From assembly GCA_032718475.1 (NCBI GenBank), contig JAUCBJ010003563.1:1-54382 (forward strand): DNA of 54,382 nt. The letters are read 5' to 3'. Source of the DNA: Nemertoderma westbladi. Lineage: Eukaryota > Xenacoelomorpha > Nemertodermatida > Nemertodermatidae. The position numbers and the translations under genes are program-made. The notes below the pieces were generated by a model. The model was not told where the DNA came from and made no database searches. It was given only the letters and a program-made list of their open reading frames with translations. This document shows positions 43,672-54,382 of the stretch, piece after piece (the first letter of the stretch is position 1; every line of letters starts with the position of its first letter).

Positions 43672-46600
43672 TATTATTTCCATGTTAATCAGAAGGCTTG
43701 CCCCTTACTTCCATAATAATCACATGGCTCGCCCCTTATTTACATGTTAATCACATTATACTTTCCCCTTATTTCCATGTTAGTCACATGGCTCGCCCCT
43801 TATTTACATGGTAATCACATGACTCGCCCCTTATTTCCATGTTAATCACATGACTCGCCCCTTATTTACATGTTAATCACATAACTCGCCCCTTATTTCA
43901 ATGTTAATCACATGACTCGCCCCTTATTTACATGGTAATCACATGACTCGCCCCTTATTTCCATGTTAGTCACATGGCTCGCCCCTTATTTACATGGTAA
44001 TCACATGGCTCGCCCCTTATTTCTATGTTAATCACATGGCTCGCCCCTTATTTACATGGTAATTACATGGCTCGCCCCTTATTTCCATGTTAATAACATG
44101 GCTCGCCCCTTATTTCCATGTTAATAACATGGCTCGCCCCTTATTTCCATGTTAATAACATGGCTCGCCCCTTATTTCCATGTTAATAACATGACTCGCC
44201 CCTTATTTCCATGTTAATAACATGGCTCGCCCCTTATTTCCATGTTAATAACATGACTCGCCCCTTATTTACATGTTAATCACATGACTCGCCCCTTATT
44301 TCCATGTTAGTCACATGTCTCGCAACTTATTTACATGGTAATCACATGGCTCGCCCCTTATTTCTATGTTAATCACATGGCTCGCCCCTTATTTACATGG
44401 TAATAACATGGCTCGCCCCTTATTTCCATGTTAATAACATGGCTCGCCCCTTATTTCCATGTTAATAACATGGCTCGCCCCTTATTTCCATGTTAATAAC
44501 ATGGCTCGCCCCTTATTTCCATGTTAATAACATGACTCGCCCCTTATTTCCATGTTAATAACATGGCTCGCCCCTTATTTCCATGTTAATAACATGGCTC
44601 GCCCCTTATTTCTATGTTAATCACATGACTCGCCCCTTATTTCCATGTTAGTCACATGTCTCGCAACTTATTTACATGGTAATCACATGGCTCGCCCCTT
44701 ATTTCTATGTTAATCACATGGCTCGCCCCTTATTTACATGGTAATTACATGGCTCGCCCCTTATTTCCATGTTAATAACATGGCTCGCCCCTTATTTCCA
44801 TGTTAATAACATGGCTCGCCCCTTATTTCCATGTTAATAACATGACTCGCCCCTTATTTCCATGTTAATAACATGGCTCGCCCCTTATTTCTATGTTAAT
44901 CACATGACTCGCCCCTTATTTCCATGTTAGTCACATGTCTCGCAACTTATTTACATGGTAATTACATGGCTCGCCCCTTATTTCTATGTTAATCACATGG
45001 CTCGCCCCTTATTTACATGGTAATTACATGGCTCGCCCCTTATTTCCATGTTAATAACATGGCTCGCCCCTTATTTCTATGTTAATCACATGACTCGCCC
45101 CTTATTTCCATGTTAGTCACATGTCTCGCAACTTATTTACATGGTAATTACATGGCTCGCCCCTTATTTCTATGTTAATCACATGGCTCGCCCCTTATTT
45201 ACATGGTAATTACATGGCTCGCCCCTTATTTCCATGTTAATAACATGGCTCGCCCCTTATTTCCATGTTAGTCACATGGCTCGCCCCTTATTTCTATGTT
45301 AATCACATGGCTCGCCCCTTATTTACATGGTAATTACATGGCTCGCCCCTTATTTCCATGTTAATAACATGGCTCGCCCCTTATTTCCATGTTAATAACA
45401 TGGCTCGCCCCTTATTTCCATGTTAATAACATGACTCGCCCCTTATTTCCATGTTAATAACATGGCTCGCCCCTTATTTCCATGTTAATAACATGACTCG
45501 CCCCTTATTTCCATGTTAATCACATGACTCGCCCCTTATTTCCATGTTAGTCACATGTCTCGCAACTTATTTACATGGTAATAACATGACTCGCCCCTTA
45601 TTTACATGTTAATCACATGACTCGCCCCTTATTTCCATGTTAGTCACATGTCTCGCAACTTATTTACATGGTAATTACATGGCTCGCCCCTTATTTCCAT
45701 GTTAATAACATGACTCGCCCCTTATTTCCATGTTAGTCACATGGCTCGCCCCTTATTTACATGGTAATCACATGGCTCGCCCCTTATTTCCATGTTAGTC
45801 ACATGTCTCGCAACTTATTTACATGTTAATCACATGACTCGCCCCTTATTTCCATGTTAGTCACATGTCTCGCAACTTATTTACATGGTAATTACATGGC
45901 TCGCCCCTTATTTCCATGTTAATAACATGACTCGCCCCTTATTTCCATGTTAGTCACATGGCTCGCCCCTTATTTACATGGTAATCACATGACTCGCCCC
46001 TTATTTCCATGTTAGTCACATGGCTCGCCCCTTATTTACATGGTAATTACATGGCTCGCCCCTTATTTCTATGTTAATCACATGACTCGCCCCTTATTTC
46101 CATGTTAGTCACATGGCTCGCCCCTTATTTACATGGTAATCACATGGCTCGCCCCTTATTTCTATGTTAATCACATGGCTCGCCCCTTATTTACATGGTA
46201 ATTACATGGCTCGCCCCTTATTTCCATGTTAATAACATGGCTCGCCCCTTATTTCCATGTTAATAACATGGCTCGCCCCTTATTTACATGTTAATCACAT
46301 GACTCGCCCCTTATTTACATGTTAATCACATGACTCGCCCCTTATTTACATGTTAATCACATGACTCGCCCCTTATTTCCATGTTAGTCACATGTCTCGC
46401 AACTTATTTACATGGTAATTACATGGCTCGCCCCTTATTTCTATGTTAATCACATGACTCGCCCCTTATTTCCATGTTAGTCACATGGCTCGCCCATTAT
46501 TTACATGGTAATCACATGGCTCGCCCCTTATTTCTATGTTAATCACATGGCTCGCCCCTTATTTACATGGTAATTACATGGCTCGCCCCTTATTTCCATG

Positions 46601-49600
46601 TTAATAACATGGCTCGCCCCTTATTTCCATGTTAATCACATGGCTCGCCCCTTATTTACATGGTAATTACATGGCTCGCCCCTTATTTCCATGTTAATAA
46701 CATGGCTCGCCCCTTATTTCCATGTTAATAACATGACTCGCCCCTTATTTACATGTTAATCACATGACTCGCCCCTTATTTCCATGTTAGTCACATGTCT
46801 CGCAACTTATTTACATGGTAATTACATGGCTCGCCCCTTATTTCTATGTTAATCACATGGCTCGCCCCTTAATTCCATGTTAATAACATGACTCGCCCCT
46901 TATTTCCATGTTAATAACATGGCTCGCCCCTTATTTCCATGTTAATAACATGACTCGCCCCTTATTTCTATGTTAATCACATGACTCGCCCCTTATTTCC
47001 ATGTTAATAACATGACTCGCCCCTTATTTCTATGTTAATAACATGGCTCGCCCCTTATTTCCATGTTAATAACATGACTCGCCCCTTATTTCTATGTTAA
47101 TCACATGGCTCGCCCCTTATTTACATGGTAATTACATGGCTCGCCCCTTATTTACTATGTTAATCACATGACTCGCCCCTTATTTCCATGTTAGTCACAT
47201 GTCTCGCAACTTATTTACATGGTAATAACATGACTCGCCCCTTATTTACATGTTAATCACATGACTCGCCCCTTATTTCCATGTTAGTCACATGTCTCGC
47301 AACTTATTTACATGGTAATAACATGACTCGCCCCTTATTTACATGTTAATCACATGACTCGCCCCTTATTTCCATGTTAGTCACATGTCTCGCAACTTAT
47401 TTACATGGTAATTACATGGCTCGCCCCTTATTTCTATGTTAGTCACATGTCTCGCCCCTTATTTACATGGTAATTACATGGCTCGCCCCTTATTTCTATG
47501 TTAATCACATGACTCGCCCCTTATTTCCATGTTAGTCACATGGCTCGCCCCTTATTTACATGGTAATCACATGGCTCGCCCCTTATTTCTATGTTAATCA
47601 CATGGCTCGCCCCTTATTTACATGGTAATTACATGGCTCGCCCCTTATTTCCATGTTAATAACATGGCTCGCCCCTTATTTCCATGTTAATAACATGGCT
47701 CGCCCCTTATTTACATGTTAATCACATGACTCGCCCCTTATTTACATGTTAATCACATGACTCGCCCCTTATTTACATGTTAATCACATGACTCGCCCCT
47801 TATTTACATGGTAATCACATGACTCGCCCCTTATTTCTATGTTAATCACATGGCTCGCCCCTTATTTACATGGTAATTACATGGCTCGCCCCTTATTTCC
47901 ATGTTAATAACATGGCTCGCCCCTTATTTCCATGTTAATCACATGGCTCGCCCCTTATTTACATGGTAATTACATGGCTCGCCCCTTATTTCCATGTTAA
48001 TAACATGGCTCGCCCCTTATTTCCATGTTAATAACATGACTCGCCCCTTATTTCCATGTTAATAACATGGCTCGCCCCTTATTTCCATGTTAATAACATG
48101 ACTCGCCCCTTATTTACATGTTAATCACATGACTCGCCCCTTATTTCCATGTTAGTCACATGTCTCGCAACTTATTTACATGGTAATTACATGGCTCGCC
48201 CCTTATTTCTATGTTAATCACATGGCTCGCCCCTTATTTCCATGTTAATAACATGACTCGCCCCTTATTTCCATGTTAATAACATGGCTCGCCCCTTATT
48301 TCCATGTTAATAACATGACTCGCCCCTTATTTCTATGTTAATCACATGACTCGCCCCTTATTTCAATGTTAATCACATGACTCGCCCCTTATTTCTATGT
48401 TAATCACATGACTCGCCCCTTATTTCCATGTTAGTCACATGTCTCGCAACTTATTTACATGGTAATCACATGGCTCGCCCCTTATTTCTATGTTAATCAC
48501 ATGGCTCGCCCCTTATTTACATGGTAATTACATGGCTCGCCCCTTATTTCCATGTTAATAACATGGCTCGCCCCTTATTTCCATGTTAATAACATGGCTC
48601 GCCCCTTATTTCCATGTTAATAACATGACTCGCCCCTTATTTCCATGTTAATAACATGGCTCGCCCCTTATTTCCATGTTAATAACATGACTCGCCCCTT
48701 ATTTCCATGTTAATAACATGACTCGCCCCTTATTTACATGTTAATCACATGACTCGCCCCTTATTTCCATGTTAGTCACATGTCTCGCAACTTATTTACA
48801 TGGTAATTACATGGCTCGCCCCTTATTTCCATGTTAATAACATGGCTCGCCCCTTATTTCCATGTTAATAACATGGCTCGCCCCTTATTTCCATGTTAAT
48901 AACATGACTCGCCCCTTATTTCCATGTTAATAACATGGCTCGCCCCTAATTTCCATGTTAATAACATGGCTCGCCCCTTATTTCCATGTTAATAACATGG
49001 CTCGCCCCTTATTTCCATGTTAATAACATGACTCGCCCCTTATTTCCATGTTAATAACATGGCTCGCCCCTTATTTCCATGTTAGTCACATGTCTCGCAA
49101 CTTATTTACATGGTAATCACATGGCTCGCCCCTTATTTCTATGTTAATCACATGGCTCGCCCCTTATTTACATGGTAATTACATGGCTCGCCCCTTATTT
49201 CCATGTTAATAACATGGCTCGCCCCTTATTTCCATGTTAATAACATGGCTCGCCCCTTATTTCCATGTTAATAACATGACTCGCCCCTTATTTCCATGTT
49301 AATAACATGGCTCGCCCCTTATTTCCATGTTAATAACATGACTCGCCCCTTATTTACATGTTAATCACATGACTCGCCCCTTATTTCCATGTTAGTCACA
49401 TGTCTCGCAACTTATTTACATGGTAATAACATGACTCGCCCCTTATTTCCATGTTAGTCACATGTCTCGCAACTTATTTACATGGTAATAACATGACTCG
49501 CCCCTTATTTCCATGTTAATCACATGACTCGCCCCTTATTTCCATGTTAGTCACATGTCTCGCAACTTATTTACATGGTAATTACATGGCTCGCCCCTTA

Positions 49601-52600
49601 TTTCCATGTTAATAACATGGCTCGCCCCTTATTTCCATGTTAATAACATGACTCGCCCCTTATTTCCATGTTAATAACATGGCTCGCCCCTAATTTCCAT
49701 GTTAATAACATGACTCGCCCCTTATTTACATGTTAATCACATGACTCGCCCCTTATTTCCATGTTAGTCACATGTCTCGCAACTTATTTACATGGTAATT
49801 ACATGGCTCGCCCCTTATTTCCATGTTAATAACATGGCTCGCCCCTTATTTCCATGTTAATAACATGACTCGCCCCTTATTTACATGTTAATCACATGAC
49901 TCGCCCCTTATTTCCATGTTAGTCACATGTCTCGCAACTTATTTACATGGTAATTACATGGCTCGCCCCTTATTTCCATGTTAATAACATGGCTCGCCCC
50001 TTATTTCCATGTTAATAACATGACTCGCCCCTTATTTCCATGTTAATAACATGGCTCGCCCCTAATTTCCATGTTAATAACATGACTCGCCCCTTATTTA
50101 CATGTTAATCACATGACTCGCCCCTTATTTCCATGTTAGTCACATGTCTCGCAACTTATTTACATGGTAATAACATGACTCGCCCCTTATTTACATGTTA
50201 ATCACATGACTCGCCCCTTATTTCCATGTTAGTCACATGTCTCGCAACTTATTTACATGGTAATTACATGACTCGCCCCTTATTTCTATGTTAGTCACAT
50301 GACTCGCCCCTTATTTCCATGTTAGTCACATGTCTCGCAACTTATTTACATGGTAATTACATGGCTCGCCCCTTATTTCCATGTTAGTCACATGTCTCGC
50401 AACTTATTTACATGGTAATAACATGACTCGCCCCTTATTTACATGTTAATCACATGACTCGCCCCTTATTTCCATGTTAGTCACATGTCTCGCAACTTAT
50501 TTACATGGTAATTACATGGCTCGCCCCTTATTTCCATGTTAGTCACATGTCTCGCAACTTATTTACATGGTAATAACATGACTCGCCCCTTATTTACATG
50601 TTAATCACATGACTCGCCCCTTATTTCCATGTTAGTCACATGTCTCGCAACTTATTTACATGGTAATTACATGACTCGCCCCTTATTTCTATGTTAGTCA
50701 CATGTCTCGCCCCTTATTTACATGGTAATTACATGGCTCGCCCCTTATTTCTATGTTAATCACATGATCGCCCCTTATTTCCATGTTAGTCACATGTCTC
50801 GCAACTTATTTACATGGTAATAACATGACTCGCCCCTTATTTACATGTTAATCACATGACTCGCCCCTTATTTCCATGTTAGTCACATGTCTCGCAACTT
50901 ATTTACATGGTAATTACATGACTCGCCCCTTATTTCTATGTTAATCACATGACTCGCCCCTTATTTACATGGTAATTACATGACTCGCCCCTTATTTCTA
51001 TGTTAGTCACATGTCTCGCCCCTTATTTACATGGTAATTACATGGCTCGCCCCTTATTTCTATGTTAATCACATGGCTCGCCCCTTATTTACATGGTAAT
51101 TACATGGCTCGCCCCTTATTTCTATGTTAATCACATGATCGCCCCTTATTTCCATGTTAGTCACATGTCTCGCAACTTATTTACATGGTAATAACATGAC
51201 TCGCCCCTTATTTACATGTTAATCACATGACTCGCCCCTTATTTCCATGTTAGTCACATGTCTCGCAACTTATTTACATGGTAATAACATGACTCGCCCC
51301 TTATTTACATGTTAATCACATGGCTCGCCCCTTATTTACATGTTAATCACATGGCTCGCCCCTTATTTACATGTTAATCACATGACTCGCCCCTTATTTC
51401 CATGTTAGTCACATGTCTCGCCCCTTATTTACATGGTAATTACATGGCTCGCCCCTTATTTCTATGTTAATCACATGGCTCGCCCCTTATTTACATGGTA
51501 ATTACATGGCTCGCCCCTTATTTCTATGTTAATCACATGATCGCCCCTTATTTCCATGTTAGTCACATGTCTCGCAACTTATTTACATGGTAATAACATG
51601 ACTCGCCCCTTATTTACATGTTAATCACATGACTCGCCCCTTATTTCCATGTTAGTCACATGTCTCGCAACTTATTTACATGGTAATAACATGACTCGCC
51701 CCTTATTTACATGTTAATCACATGGCTCGCCCCTTATTTACATGTTAATCACATGGCTCGCCCCTTATTTACATGTTAATCACATGACTCGCCCCTTATT
51801 TCCATGTTAGTCACATGGCTCGCCCCTTATTTCCATGTTAATAACATGACTCGCCCCTTATTTCTATGTTAATCACATGACTCGCCCCTTATTTCCATGT
51901 TAGTCACATGTCTCGCAACTTATTTACATGGTAATAACATGACTCGCCCCTTATTTACATGTTAATCACATGACTCGCCCCTTATTTCCATGTTAGTCAC
52001 ATGTCTCGCAACTTATTTACATGGTAATAACATGACTCGCCCCTTATTTACATGTTAATCACATGACTCGCCCCTTATTTCCATGTTAGTCACATGGCTC
52101 GCCCCTTATTTACATGTTAATCACATGACTCGCCCCTTATTTCCATGTTAGTCACATGTCTCGCCCCTTATTTCTATGTTAGTCACATGTCTCGCAACTT
52201 ATTTACATGGTAATAACATGACTCGCCCCTTATTTACATGTTAATCACATGACTCGCCCCTTATTTCCATGTTAGTCACATGGCTCGCCCCTTATTTCTA
52301 TGTTAATCACATGATCGCCCCTTATTTCCATGTTAGTCACATGTCTCGCAACTTATTTACATGGTAATTACATGGCTCGCCCCTTATTTCCATGTTAATA
52401 ACATGACTCGCCCCTTATTTACATGTTAATCACATGACTCGCCCCTTATTTCCATGTTAGTCACATGGCTCGCCCCTTATTTACATGGTAATTACATGGC
52501 TCGCCCCTTATTTCTATGTTAGTCACATGTCTCGCCCCTTATTTACATGGTAATTACATGACTCGCCCCTTATTTCCATGTTAATAACATGGCTCGCCCC

Positions 52601-52851
52601 TTATTTCCATGTTAATAACATGGCTCGCCCCTTATTTCTATGTTAATCACATGGCTCGCCCCTTATTTCTATGTTAATCACATGATCGCCCCTTATTTCC
52701 ATGTTAGTCACATGACTCGCCCCTTATTTCCATGTTAGTCACATGTCTCGCAACTTATTTACATGGTAATTACATGGCTCGCCCCTTATTTCTATGTTAA
52801 TCACATGACTCGCCCCTTATTTCCATGTTAGTCACATGGCTCGCCCCTTAT
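43672..52851. repeat. 9.2-kb satellite of 31-bp monomers, about 296 copies
   Basis: Monomer of the form CGCCCCTTATTTCCATGTTA then ATAACATGGCT. Four main variants alternate: TTAATAACATG, TTAATCACATG, TTAGTCACATG followed by TCTCGCAAC, and ACATGGTAATTACATG. The TCTCGCAAC type is nearly always preceded by TTAGTCACATG and followed by ATTTACATGGTAAT. Each monomer has two CATG words about 15 bp apart, forming a short dyad. All frames are closed. The left edge is more diverged; the right edge stops abruptly in CCCCTTATATAA. Confidence 0.97.
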
Positions 52852-53379
52852 ATAATTATCTGGCTTTTACTATTCAGTAGTAATAGCATTCTAATCGATC
52901 ACACAATTAAATGTGAGCCATCCGTATAAACGAACTAGGGTTTTATATCTACTCGTAACTTTCTCCATTAAAATGTTTCACAATAATCCGTAAATTAATT
53001 GGTTATCGATCGGTGTAACGTTGATTGTTTATAGCTACATGACCCAGGATCGAAACGGTAACCCGCACACTTGAATAATTAAAATTACAAACCAAACCGA
53101 TATCAAAGAGAAAGCGAGTTATTTATAATCTTTTTTAAAGAAATAATATCGGCTTGTACTGTATGTACGCATGAACCAATTATACCTAGAGTGCTCTAAG
53201 AATGGTGCACGTTCTGATACGGTCAAAAGTGTTACATCGGCTATATGGTTCACATTTATAATTTGGTATAATTATCTAATATCAATTTTAACTATTAATT
53301 ACCTAATTTACCCGCCACTTATAAGACTGTTATGAGGGCGCCACACTAACTCCCAAGGCTGAACCATAATAACTAATCA
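52852..53379. other. unique intergenic DNA
   Basis: AT-rich sequence right of the satellite with no recognised gene. Confidence 0.5.
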
Positions 53380-53612
53380 ACATTTTTTCCCCAACAAACA
53401 GAGGCCACACACATTCCTATTGAACAGCTGGGTTTGCTTAAGCACTAATGTTTAAAATGTAATGTCTTGCTTAGGGGCACAACATCGCAAAATGTATACT
53501 TCCTTTAGTAGGATTTGAACCTGGGCCACCAAACCTTACTTTAGCCAAACCTTAAACCAAATCTTAAACCAAACCTTACGCGCAGTACCCACGCGGTCAC
53601 TGAGACATAAAT
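53380..53612 (-). mobile_element. tRNA-derived SINE-like remnant
   Basis: On the minus strand GTCTCAGTGACCGCGTGGGT resembles a tRNA D-arm with A box, and GGTTCAAATCC is a B box. They are separated by an expanded GGTTTGGTTTAAGATTT repeat. Then follow TGTGCCCCTAAGCAAGACAT and AACCCAGCTGTTCAATAGGA, which fit the body of metazoan tRNA-SINEs. No clear 3' tail or target duplication was found. Confidence 0.6.
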
Positions 53613-54166
53613 ATATCATGTTTTGAATTTGACACGTCTCGAAATTTACTTGCTAACTCGAGACCGTGCAGATCATAAATCTATGCCAGTTAAGTTAAGA
53701 ATATAATAGGACTGGCACAAGTAGGAGCATAACTTATAGCTTATTCATTGCCGGTTCTATTGGCAATCCGAGGTGAGGTTGTGTCAATACCGTAGCATCA
53801 GCCACGGTATGGTTGTCTGTGCTCGGCCCCGACATAATTTACATAGCTGAAAATCCCTCATGAAAATTGACCACGATGAAAATCTGACAGGCGGTAAATA
53901 CCATATCTATAAAATCAATCAAATTTTATGTTAGTATACCTTTCCTATCTCTTGCGGTTGTGTCTGCAACTATAATATTGTTGGGTTCGGTGTGTGCTTG
54001 TGTTTGTTTGAAGATTTCTAAAACTAACACCTAAGGGACGAACAATGATATGCCACACCCGAGCGCAATAGGTTATAATCGCCCCTCAGAGAATTCATGT
54101 AGTTTATATCATTGTATATCTGTCTCGCCAACAATGTAAAGAATGATAATGATACAATCGTATATA
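53613..54166. other. unique intergenic DNA
   Basis: No gene, tRNA or repeat recognised. Confidence 0.45.
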
Positions 54167-54382
54167 CAGATACGGGGGGGGGGGGGGGGGGGGGGACTGG
54201 ACGCAATAAAAATCCATCCCTCTCCAGGGAAATTGGACGCAAATAACAGCTCATTACTCTCAAAAATAAAACTGGAACCTGTTCTATTGTATTTAGTTTA
54301 TTGTTTTGGTTAAAATAACGTGCCACTGTAACATGCTCCTTCCCCTAAATTGAGAATTGAACATTGAGGCGGGATATTAATT
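54167..54382. mobile_element. second copy of the hAT-like MITE, cut by the window end
   Basis: Starts CAGATACGGGG with a long G run, then ACTGGACGCAATAAAAAT and CATCCCTCTCCAGGG. It follows 1601-1859 base for base with scattered substitutions up to GGCGGGATATTAATT, where the window ends before the right terminal repeat. The bases before it are TCGTATATA. Confidence 0.88.

Noticed and set aside
43672-52851. CRISPR-like pattern of regularly spaced short dyads
   Set aside because: The spacers are not unique, the whole 31-bp unit is repeated, and the setting is an animal genome. It is a satellite.
53500-53612. A functional tRNA gene on the minus strand
   Set aside because: A and B boxes are present but the spacing is expanded by a GGTTTGG repeat and no cloverleaf can be drawn. 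SINE head is the better reading.

Overview
This is animal nuclear DNA. It carries an axonemal outer-arm dynein heavy chain, a ZCCHC24-type zinc-finger protein and a Speedy/RINGO-type cell-cycle regulator, with GT-AG introns, AATAAA poly(A) signals and a dense load of small transposons, SINE and LINE remnants and satellites. Frequent short GGCCTA- and ACCGGTA-type words and the gene set suggest a marine invertebrate, possibly a deuterostome. That placement is an impression; nothing in the window fixes the species.

Layout. 1-5.2 kb: a 33-bp tandem array cut by the window edge, a 48-bp array, an intact hAT-like MITE with an 8-bp target duplication, and other repeats. 5.2-6.6 kb: a ZCCHC24-like gene whose middle is an array of about 27 copies of a proline-rich decapeptide. 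9.1-22.5 kb: a complete 4460-residue dynein beta-type heavy chain in one uninterrupted exon, preceded by a predicted 60-nt intron in the 5' UTR and followed at once by AATAAA. 24.0-27.5 kb: a 33-bp minisatellite of about 106 copies. 28.5-31.4 kb, minus strand: a five-exon Speedy/RINGO-like gene. No single long reading frame reveals it; it appears when splice sites, phases and family similarity are combined. 31.4-40.2 kb: AT-rich DNA with MITEs, two adjacent LINE tails and two families of dispersed repeats. 40.2-42.9 kb: a SINE-like segment running into a 36/64-bp array. 43.7-52.9 kb: a 9.2-kb satellite of 31-bp monomers. 52.9-54.4 kb: unique DNA, a second SINE-like remnant, and a second copy of the hAT-like MITE cut by the window end.

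The three genes are not an operon. Dynein and ZCCHC24-like read rightward, and the Speedy-like gene is convergent with dynein across the 33-bp minisatellite. The long open frames on both strands inside the tandem arrays are consequences of unit lengths divisible by three and should not be annotated as proteins. The most notable points are the single-exon 13.4-kb dynein gene beside a normally spliced gene, the hidden Speedy-like gene, and the decapeptide expansion in the ZCCHC24-like protein.
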